A DNA stretch of 64,000 nt, taken from contig JAHLJT010000631.1 in the NCBI GenBank assembly GCA_031308135.1, positions 177,574,667 to 177,638,666 on the forward strand, written 5' to 3'. Under the pieces are notes generated by a model, which saw nothing but the letters and a program-made list of their open reading frames with translations, was not told the origin of the DNA and did not search any database. The DNA is from Acheta domesticus (taxonomy: Eukaryota; Arthropoda; Insecta; Orthoptera; Gryllidae). A program made the translations under genes and the position numbers. This document shows, one piece after another, positions 37,690-49,600 of the stretch. The stretch's first letter is position 1; every line of letters begins with the position of its first letter.

Positions 37690-40600
37690 GTAAGTACAGC
37701 ACAATGAAGATCACCGATTAGTCAAAACTTTTGTTATTTCCAAGGTGAAGTTTTGTGTTCTTGCCGTGGTAACCACTTGTTTATGTAGGCTTGTGAATAC
37801 AGATACATGTATTCTGAACTTACGAAGCGATTGATCACCTGATCTTTAAATCATTTCATCTCTTTTAACAATAAATAAAAATATTCATCTGTGAGGTTAT
37901 TTAACGTTATTTATTTGCAAAGTATTCCCTCAGAGATACTTTTTATAATGAATTTGAACTACCAACAAATTTTGAAAACCTGAAAGAACTACCAACAATA
38001 TTTACACGAACTTTTAATACTTTACAATGAACGTAGCCAGGATTTGTGTTAAGGGAGTGTAGTTGTTACGCATTACACATGTAATATTATTTTAAGGGAG
38101 TAAGTACTTTTATTCCAATAAACAAGTAACTATACAAAGTATTTTTTTACCGAAATGGGATGTGGTAGATATATTTCGTTTGTTTGAGTCTTTAAACTTA
38201 TTACCAAATTTCTAGGGCTGATTTGGCAAGTTTTCAATGATGTATTTGCCCATGAACTGTATCTTTCGGTCTGAAAACATCTCGGCTAATCCAGGCCAAA
38301 ACATAGAAACAAACACACTTTTCAAAAATGCCTTGTGCGTTTTATTGTTCAAAGGCCAAATTTAAACCAGATTTATTTATAAATATCTTTAGTAGTTTCA
38401 ATGATTTCTCTACCTTAATACCCAGAACCTACACATTTACGGTTAAAGAAAAATATTGAAACTTTTTTGAAAATAATTGGTTTTCATTTACGAATTTTAC
38501 AGCGGTTTAGCCGATCTCCATGCACCAACCTGGTTAGAAATAGGTTATGCATTTGACCCAACTGACACCACAAAAAAGTCAAGAAGGAAATTGTAATACT
38601 ATTTTGTCGATTACTTTGTTTCTACATTATTCAATTTCAAACAATGTATGTTTTTATTCAAATTATTTTAAAAAATATTAATTTTTTCTGACTCTACCAT
38701 CAACCCATATTCTAATGCCTGTCACAAAATGAACGAGAGATAGAAGGAGAGTTTAATTACTCAAGCAATGAAAATATCTTTCGTCGAATGCTTCAAGAAG
38801 GCGTAAATGTGATGATGTTTTAGGACGACTTAAAGAATTACACTACCATAAAAATCATTGTACATCTCAAAATTATACATAGTGATTACGGTATTTACGT
38901 GAATCTAATGCGCACCCCACATTTGAAACTTAAAGTTATGAAAAAAGGGTTTGTAACGAAAGTAATGCGCATTAATGACAGAAAAATAGGTACGGTATTT
39001 TATTTATATTTATGTATTATCACAATAGATTTAACGTATACATAAATCATCAGATTATAGAATTGAAAGTTTCTCAATGTTGGATGGCGCACTGTTAAAT
39101 AAGAAAACTAGTGAACGTGAAATAAGGAAAGTACGCATTCAAAATGAATGTATTAATAAAATAAATTACAAGAGTGAATCTCCATCATTCCCTTCGGAAC
39201 GGATGTGCATTCGCATCTAATACGCCGTCGAATCTAATGCGCACCACGGTTTTGAGAAATACATTTGGTAAAAAAAGGTGCGCATTAGATTCGCATAAAT
39301 AAGGTTTACCTAAGAGTAGATGAGTTTACTTTCCAAATTTAAAAATATGGAAATTTCAAATACGATTGTGGAAACCAAAATGTTTCAGACCCACAACTGC
39401 AGATACTAAAGAGGATGACGCGGACGATGCTCCTTCTGACCCTTCAGACCCTTCTAATTTGTTCTTCAAGAGAGGGGCGCGCGAAAAGTTTGATTTTGAA
39501 CGGCTTCGAAATTTGGTGCATGTGGACATCGACAGGCCGCCTGAAGAGCCCCAGGAGAAACGAGAACCCGTTATTTCAAAAACGCGCCTCAAACCCATTG
39601 TATCTGAACCTCGTGCACGGTCGAGGTTCCAGCTTTGGGTGCAGTACGTGGAGAAAGAGAAAAAGGAAGAGAAAAAGAGGATGAAAGAGAGGCGGAAAAG
39701 GGAAGAAGAAAAACGAAAGAAGGCAGAGGAGGAGGAGGAAAAGAAGAAAGCCTCACTAGTGGAGGAAGAATTGCCCTCTTCTAAAAGCGAGGAGTCGAGT
39801 GAAGAGTCCGCAAGCAGCAGTGATTCAGGAACAAGTTGGTACGATATCAGTTCCAGCGGGCAGTCGGATTCCAAGGCCAATTCTTCACATTGCTCAGATA
39901 AAGGTAAATATTTTAGAAGTATGAGATATATTTGTGTTATCTAATACATAAAACTCAATGTTTTTTTTTATTTTATGCGCTGCTATACCGTTCATCCCAT
40001 TGCGATAAAATTGTATCAACTTATTGCTTGCACTTGCGCGAAGAATATAGGCTTAGTACAATGGGAATGTGCATTAGTCTGTCGTAGGTAGACGCGCGTA
40101 GATGATTTTTTACCTTTATGCCGACTGAACTGAAGGCCCTGACAGCCCCTGAACAGAACCCCTAAGCAACCCGTCGCACCCTCAAGTATTAAGCGCGTCA
40201 TTGTTGCATATACTGCCCATGCTATTGTGAAATATCGGTCGGAATTATTACTTGAACGTTATTGGGGATAAGTAAATAAAATTTCTCTAAGACAGCGATG
40301 TAGTGAATGCATGTCCAAACTAGAGGGAGAACGTTTTAACAATAGGATACTTCCCAACCATGTCCAAAAAGGAACAAGAACAAGCCCATACTCGCGAGAA
40401 AGTCTTAATATGTTTGCAGAGCGTAGCGTAAAACGTAATTAACATGCATGTGACCAGTAATGTGTTGCCGGGTCCATTGGTCTACACTACAAATTCCCAA
40501 TGCGCTCAGAAATTGAAAGAAAACTGTGCAGCCTCCGACCATGTCAAAGGTGTCTGTGGCTTCATTAGATACCGTAGAACTAGGGAAAAATATAAAACAA

Positions 40601-43600
40601 TGATGCAGTTTCAATTTCACTGAAAAATACAATCATTTGATTGTGTTAATTCGCCTGTTCTCATACTGCGACTACCGACTAAATTTGCGTAATCAGTGCC
40701 TCACTACTTGCGACACAGTTGACGGTATACGTCTGCAATGATTGAAGGAAGAGGTCTCCCGCCATTAAATATTTGCTGTTCATGTGTTGCGTTATTTTTT
40801 GTTAATATTATTAGTATACAACGAAATGTACTCATATATACTATTCTAGCAGTAGTATTCGTGAACATTGTTGTCGATAAATTAGTTCATTTATTGCAAC
40901 GTCACATGGCAGTATTTTATTTGAGGTCCTTAATCAGTGTGCATGCAACATGTTGGAAAAATTTGTTATGTGGTTTTGTTTAGCAGCATTTTTTCTTCTG
41001 TATGCCAGTAGTTTTTGATAATTTAAGAAAGAAATTCACGCTAACCATTTGGGACACACTGGCGTAGTGTTGGGTTTAATTAGCTGATGTCCTAATCGAT
41101 GAACATGATTCACATAAACAATGAACACCCAGGAAAGAAGGAGCAAGGATTTAGAATGCGAAAGATTGAGTTACGGATTTGTTTACAGTGAAATCAATTA
41201 GGTACATTAAATTATTGATGGATAAAGTAAATTGTTTACAAGATTAGAGAGGGGAATGAAGTTAATAATTATGGCGCATTCATGTCCATGACAGGTAATC
41301 GACCTGACATTATTCAGAGGGCTATCTTTGATAGTCACTGATTAATGTTTTCACCCAAGTATTCCCACGCGTATGTAATGATAAAGGTTCGTGATAAGTA
41401 CTGCCGACCTCAGAAATATAAATTTTATACGTAAATAACACGAATGGATAAAAAATGTTACCTCATTACTCGTAGTTTGGATATTTAAGGAAGTGACATA
41501 ATATTGATTTCTATTGAAACTAAATAATATTACACTTCACATTGTTGCTATTATGAGTGATGTAGCATTTCCTCGGAAACAAAACTAACCTCATCCTCCT
41601 CGGTTTTGGTAAGTTTGGTAACCTCATCCTCCTCACTTTTAGTTTTGGTATCATCACAAGAGCGTATCAAACATACCTAATATGTGCGAATGAGTTACCG
41701 TGATCAATAATATTTCGAAGGACAACTCTCATTTAATACTATTCTATTCAGAGCCAGATTGACATTTATGTGGGGACTCTGGGGAAGTACGTTGTAGAGC
41801 AAGGACGTTAGAATATAAATAAACTAGACTCACTGAGAGCGCCGCTGTCGCGGAATAATTTGAAGCCATCGCTGTAGTGAAAACGTTCTTACCTCATAGA
41901 CATCGTTGCGACTGGTAGAAGCAACTTCATTGTTTAGAATAAGGATTTGTTCTTTGCGGTGCGTGTGTTATTTAACTGTATGACAATATACTTGATATAA
42001 TAAGTTTGTTGTCTGGCATATATCAAGTGCACAAAGAAATGCATTGTCCCAAATGCAAATTCAGCATACAAGTTCGCACAGTTTGACTCTTCAGAACGAA
42101 TTATTACGAGAACATCTGCTATATTTCATCCATATACAGCTAATATTTTTTTCATTTTGTACTTTTATTTCTGTTACACTCACCCCAAAACAACTATACT
42201 CATGAAAACGAGGGCAATGCAGTGTCAGATTTGAAACCTGCGCGCTAAAGATCCATTACAATGGCGGCCACTGCCCCTTCCCATTTATCCTGTGTCCTGA
42301 ACTGTCCGTCCTCGGAATCGTAGGGGTTCGTTATGGAGGGCAATTAAAACACAAACGTATTTTTTCATAACGTTTTCTATAAATAGGCATTCATGTTCCA
42401 TTTTCTTCATGTTATTCACGTGTAATACATTAGAAGTTATAAATATTACGTACTAAATTGCTCAAAAATTTTCTGATAAACCGTACTCTATTATAAAACT
42501 AATCGCTCTATCTTTTGATATTAAATATTTCTTCAATACGATTTAAAAAATGCCGATTATTTTAATGAGGCATGGATTAATTATGCAACCCAATACATAT
42601 TTGTTTAAAATATTACAACTCGACTAATTAGTAACTAATGATGATGGCCCCATATGTTGCGACCTTTGGACAACCACTTGTCAGCCCGGTTTAAATCCGA
42701 CCTTAATGTAAATAGAGCGACCCTTGAAATTATATCGAAATTTTACTATTCATTCTATTCTGTAAAGGACGCTGACGTAAATAATGGTTGCGAGGAGGTC
42801 ATGATCTGTACGAATATTAATAGCTACTAATTATTGTGAATTATTTATTATGATAGTACGTTGGAATATTAACATTGTAAATAAATGAAGATTTTCATAT
42901 TGTAAAAGTATTACAATACTTATTCCGAAAATAACCAATATGTTTAAATACATTGATGATTTTACTTGATTCTAATCTCGTCTGAATATTTTGGCCTATA
43001 TCTTCATCACTGATTGTTATAGTATTGTAATACAATATTTCAATATGACCCCAATTAAAACTGTGTAACGTAATTAATAAGTATAAACAGAGCTAGGAAT
43101 TTTAGGTGCAAAACTGAAGTGAAAACGTTGCAAAAGGTTGAGGGAAGAGGTTGAAATTTCAAATGTAAATATTCAGGCAAACAGTACCAAAGGCAATTAC
43201 ATCACATACAAAGACAAAATTCAATAACTCTGCCTTAAGCAAGAACCAGAACACATTGTTATTGTATTAAGGTAGCAAGTCCAGTTACTGTTGTAACGAA
43301 TAACATTTGATGTTTCAATTTTTTTTTCATTGCGAATGAATCTGTAGTAAGCAAAATGAAGAAAAAATGGGGAAGCTGGAAGAGGAACTCCTGTCATTTG
43401 AACAGTTTGTTTTATTATTGTAAGAATAAAATGCGAAAAACGACAAAAATGTAAAAAAAGTGCAAAAGTGTAAAGACGTCCAGGAAAGGTGTAAAAAGGT
43501 GCATGCATTGAAAAAAAGTGCAACTAAAACAGTCAGGTGTATTTATTTCATATTACCTTTGAAAGATAAATTCATCTGGACGTCGTAAAATGGGAAAACG

Positions 43601-46600
43601 GGCTGCAATGGCTTAGGGCGTCAATTGATGACTGCAGTGCCTATGAGCGGGAGTTCCTTGGATTCGAGCCCCGAAGGAGTCACGATTTTCACACAGGTTA
43701 GATAACTAGATGGCTAGATAGCTAAGTCGAATAGAGCCGTTGTCTGGAGGAGAATTGTAACGGTCGGCTATTGTGATTGGTAATTTGCCGTACTGCTCCG
43801 GTCAACACCAGGCGATGCCGGAGCAGTACCCTAGCAAACGGACCAGGGACCGCGAGCGAATTTTCCTTCCTTATCTTTGTCCTATCCTCACTCCTTATTT
43901 ACACACACACACACGAAATACATTACCATACATGTCGGAGGATCAGTCGAGAGGTAAAAGCTTGTCCCGCAGGGAGACACCTGGCGAGGGAAAATCCTGC
44001 CAACCGACGTGTAGGTTGGCGCTGGATATCACTGTTTAGCGGGGGAAGAACACCGCCACATCCCGTGATAAAATCATTCTTGCGGAACCAATGACCACAG
44101 CCGTAGACGCGCCCGGAAACACGAACTAATCCTCACTATAAAAGGGAAAACAATTAAAGGTAGCACCTTAAGTTTCTTATGATGGGTAGGAAGCACCTAA
44201 AGATGCTGAGAGATGGCTCAGTGATGCAACTGATGTCACTGCATTTCCTCTGACCGGTAGGCCCTAGGTTCGAGTCCCGACGGCGGCAGGATTTTCGACA
44301 CTTGCCTTTCAGCTAAATCGAGTTCTGTCGCAGTCTGGAGGAGAATTCTAGCGGCCGGCTGCTCTAATCGGTAGTTTTCCGTGGTTTCTCCGGTCATCCG
44401 AATGCCGGAGCAGTACCCTAACAAACGGGCTAAGGACCGCTCGCGATCTTTCCTTCGTCTTCCTTGTCTCTTACACACTCACTCACACTACCATGCACTA
44501 CAGACCGTTCGGGAACTTAGAGTTTGTCCCGGCTGGGGCGGTGCTCCGCTCGTGGGAGATACCTGGTTACGGGAAAACCCGCTAGTCGACGGTAGGTCGG
44601 CACCGGATCTCACCATCCAGCGGGGAAAGATCACCGCCACCGCCCGATGAAAATCATGCACTACACGTACGGGACTAATGACCTACTGTAGCTGACGCGC
44701 CCGGAATCACGAACAATCAATGAAAGCGCAGCACCAAAAGTTGCTAGCTCCGTTTGTAGTCAGGGACTGAGTGGAGCGGCCGGCGTGTGCGCAGGGGAGG
44801 GCGCTGGCGCGGGGGCGGGGCGGGAGCGCGAGCGGGGCCGGGGGTCGCCGGCGCCGGCGCTGTCGCCGCGCGCGCTGCGCCGCGTCTTCCGCTCGCCCAG
44901 CGACTTCGCCGAGCGCGCGCGCCGCTTCCGCGCCGAGGTGCGCCGGCGCCGCGGCCAGCGCGTGTGGACGTGGGAGGCGCTGGTGGCGGCCGAGCCGCAG
45001 CCGCTGGCGCCCGCGCTGCCCGCGCCCGCCAGCCAGGAGCGCGAACGCAGGCGCCAGGCCGACTACGCCCCCGACAAGTACGCCTCCCTTCTTGGTGTAT
45101 TCTCAACGGTTGTCTCATTCCTGTTGCTCTCACACAATCGCTCTTCCTTTTATTCTCATTCTTCTGTATGGCTTCATCTCACCTTAGTGCAGTACATGTA
45201 TGTCACGTTGCATTTCTTCTGCCTGGTTTAAAACTAGAGGGGATAAAACAATACGTACTTTCTCGTCCGTATTTTCAGGCAAAATCCTTACTGCTTCAAA
45301 CATAAATCTGAACTGAGTTGTCAAGGTAAGTGGTAGAGCAAGTTATTACATCGTCTGCAGTTCACTGTTCCGCACCAACTCCCTCCTCTAATCAATGGAG
45401 AAAATCGGCTAAACTGTTTAGCCGTTAGTGTTGCCCACAGATGGACGGACTGACAGACATGTTTTGCCTTCATTCGATTTTGCTGTATCAAGAACTCACA
45501 AAACATGGATTCTGGCTATGCCACGTATTAGAGGATTTTGTTTCTAAATTTAACAGCTGAATTTATCCACTTTTTCTTTATCAGGGCCCTCTAATGAGAG
45601 TTTTCTTCCAAAAATCCGCCGTTTTTTCGCGCAGCATTACGTAACTTTCTCTCTACTTCGTAGCGAGGAAGTAAATTATGACGTCAAGAAATACGTCCTA
45701 AAATTACACAAGTATTTTATCATCTATAGAAAAAACAAAGTGTGACAAGCTAATTGTAATTAATGAACGCTCACAAATAAATTGTAGATTCTATGAAAAT
45801 ATGAATCCTTTTAAAGATAAATCTCTATTTTACCGAAATATGCAAAATATGCGCATATAATTACATGAATATGCACTTATAGGAAAAATCACCAAGAATG
45901 CTCTAATTTCGTAGTCCATATAGCATCCAATACTAACCAAATGTCAAGAAATTTCACTTAGCTATACACTGAATCAATGGACAAAAATATGCAAAATCAT
46001 AGAAATCCGCTCCCTAATAATCTTCGACTTGATCTTCATCTTCTTTTTCATCATCATCACCACCTTCTTCTTCTTCAACTTCATCGTCTTTATTTCCACG
46101 TACTTTGTTTTTTAGTTTTCCTTCTATTTCTTCCTCTTACCAGCTGTGTCACCCCAACTTTCGTCCGAGTGACCATGACGCCCTAGTATTTCTTTCAACT
46201 TTCCTCGTATTTTCCAACATGTTGAAGCGTTCTTTAACTTCATTCCAATCAAATATTAATTAGTATAAATTAATGTACACGACCACTGCCAAATTGAATA
46301 ATTTTGTTGCGCAGGAATTTTATGTTCAAGGTTATTAAATTAGCTTTAAAACGTGGATGTGTAAAGCAGTGGATGATTTTTTGTCGATGTGGTAACGTGG
46401 ATCAGTGGTGTCAAGGTCCCCTACTGGTGCCAGTGGTACGCCTCTCGGCACCGGGTCATACCATTCGTCGTGGCACTCGTGCCGTAGACTCCTGCTCGTG
46501 GCGTCGACCTTGACAACACCGAGTGCTTTAAAGCATTGATGAGTCAAGCAGTGGACGGTTTTATGTCGATGTGTTAACATGGGTATTTCAATTTCGAACT

Positions 46601-49600
46601 AGGCTGCACTGGATCTCGAAGGGCGTGCGGCGTGAGATGCGCGAGGACGTGCGTCGCTGCGAGCAGACGCTGCGCCAGCTCGAGCGCGTGCAGCGGCGCC
46701 GCCGCGGCCGGAGCTCCTCGAGCGGCTCGCCAGCCAGCGCCGGCGCCAGCGCCTCCCCGAGCGCGGACCGCTCGAGCGCGCGCACGCGCATGCGCACGCC
46801 CTCGCGCGCCGCCACCTACGACGTGGACGCCGCCCCCGCCCGCGTGGACGCCTCCTCGGACACCGACACCGACGCCCGCGACGCCGCGGACAGCGCCTGC
46901 GCCAGCACCAGCGTGCTGTCCTTCAAGCCGCCCACCAAGAGCGTCTTGCTCAAGAACGACGCGTTGACCCAGCTCATTCGCGATCTGCGCGGGAAGGCGG
47001 CCGTGAGCTACGAGTTGGAGACCGGCTCGTCGGGCCCCTCCAGCGCCATGGACACGACCTCTGGGGAAGACGAGAGCAAGATGTCCATCAAGGAGCAGGT
47101 GCGGAAAAAGATTCACCGGACGAAATCGGATATCAACCGCAACCCCGTGCCGCAAGCGACCTTGCTCAGAGCGAGGCTGCGGGCGGAGAAGGCGGCTCAA
47201 GCCATGGAGGACATTACGGCGTGCGGGGCGTGCCTTGCACCGAAGGTGACCGCCGCGAAGGTGGGGAGGTGGAAGATCGTGAAGCAGCCCGCCCCGAGGC
47301 CGACGGCGTCCCACCGCACGATCAAGGACTTCGACGCAGTCACCTTCGGCCGCCGGTCGCCGCCTGCGACGCCGTCGCCACCCAAGCCTGAACGAGATCT
47401 TCCCAACGCCAAGGCGAAGGCGAAGGCTGAGAAGCAGAAGGCCGAGAAGGAGAAGGCCACGTCGGAGGCCGGGTCGGACGAGGAGGGGGACGGGGACGGG
47501 GAGGCGGAGAAGGAGTACGGGACGGTGCCGGGGAAGAAGCCGCGCGCGCAGAAGAAGAAGAAACGCGCGCCGCCCAGGAACCCCGTGCCGTGCGCCACCG
47601 AGGGCCGCGCCCGCGCGCGCGTGCTGGCGGCCGGGGCGCGGCGCCAGCGCCTGGAGGAGGACCTCCGGCTGCGCATCAGCGACGTGGGCGTCCTCCAGGC
47701 GGCCGGCTGCGAGGACGTGCCCGCTGTTGTGGAGGACGACGACGCTGGCGCCGGCGCCGCGCCGCTCGTCCGAAGGATCGGGGCCAAAGGTAGGCATCGG
47801 GCAGCCTCAATTGTATCTCATTAAAATATCTTCATGAAGGTTATAATGGGTTAACGTCTTTTTCTAAGACACACTTATTAAAACTTTATTGTGTGTAAAG
47901 GGGTCATGTGACCCCTTCAATGACAGTTGTTTTGAAATGCTGTTCTGAAGGGGTCATTCAATATAAAATTGTTTCTATTGTTGGCCACATCTCATGACGG
48001 AATCGAATCTAGTGCTGGTTTGCTTTAGTGATTAAGACACTGGTCTCGGAATCTAACAGCGTATGTATCGAGGAGTAGGACGACTGCATTTCGAGAAATT
48101 ACACGTACGAGTGCTCACACGGTTTGTCAAGGAGTGATGACGCTGAAAGAATTATTGTACTTGCCAAAATCAGTGTATGAGTTGCATACCAATTAGGAGC
48201 ACATGTGAAACTTCGTTTTGATATTTCCCATCACATGTTCGTGGTCTTCGATCAGCCAAATGAAACATCCTCACATCTTCGGGCTTCCTGAAACCTTCTA
48301 AGCAGATACATTCAATTTAACACAACTCTCTCAGAATAAATGTCACAAACTTCTCTGACATTTGCTGGAAATGCTCAAGAAGTTTGTAACATTTATTCTG
48401 AGAGAGCTGTATACTATTGAACGCACCTGCTTACGACGTTTCATGTAGCTTCAGTGCTTTCCAGAAGTGAAGCAGTCAAAGAGTGCTCACGCAGTCAAAG
48501 AGAATTGTTGTACTTGCCAAAATCTGTGCGTGAGTTGCCAAGCAATCAGGGGCAAATTTTTCATGTTAAACTTCAGTTTGAGATTTCTCACCACATGTTT
48601 GTGAAGAAAATGGAACCATCTTCGACTCCACTAAAAGTCCGAGAAGTTTTTTTAATTAGGTCGCATTAACATCAATATTATTAGCGACCACTACTGGGTT
48701 TAACGTTATGTAATTATATGGTGATGACAGGGGTGAAAGTACGTGACGAACACAAGTGCAACCATGCCCGATGCGAGACTCGAACCCGCGATTTTTGGGT
48801 CCGATATCGCTATGACACTACTGCCTCAACGATCTCGGCCACCGCGGATCGGCACTAAAAGTTCGAGAAGTTTGTAACATTCATTCTGAGAGAGCTGTAT
48901 TGAATTGAGGAGGTTCGATGTAGAACGAGTGCCTTCCCGAAGTGAGTGGCGCGGCGCGGCGCGGTGGGGCGTGCGCAGCGGGGGTGCCGGGCGGGGGCGG
49001 CGACGCGGCGCGCGTGCGGCTGCCGCCCATCGCGGGCGCGGCGCGGCCGGCGGGCGACCTGGGCCGCGTGCGCTCCATCTTCGACCAGCAGCTGGCGCGA
49101 CGCGACGCCCCCTCGCCCCCGGCGCCGCCGGCGGGCGACCGGCCGCAGGCCGACGCCGAAGCGTGGAGGAGCAGCTACCCACAGGTCAGCCACGCCCCCA
49201 ACACCTCACGCGTGTTGGTCAAGTGGAATGCGCATGTTTAATAATTGTAACGTATTGGCAAGCGAACCTCGTGGTAGCTATTTGGGCATGGTCGGAAAGG
49301 GATCACTAACAGGAAATCGCCTCGCCAATCAGGAAGAGAAAGGTGCCATAGAGAAAGCACCCAAAGACTGAACAAAGGGCAGGCCATTTCAGAGGCAGGG
49401 CGGGGGAGGCGGCGTGTCGTAGGTGGTCACGTGAGCCTCCAGTATATAAGAGAGTACACAAAGGGAATGGGCGGGTTCTAGAGTAGGAGTGAGGACCTCG
49501 TGCTGATGCACAAATTTGCGCCAGGGAGGTGCAGCGGCGAGCGGGGCTCGTGAGGCAAGTCACGTGTTGACGCGCCTGCGGGGACTTTGTGTCCCAGATG

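Noticed and set aside
46574..47797. 407-residue open frame on the minus strand opposite exon 4
   Set aside because: It mirrors a very GC-rich exon; the plus frame has consistent splice phases with its neighbours. The minus frame is broken in copy 1, is low-complexity and has no splice support.
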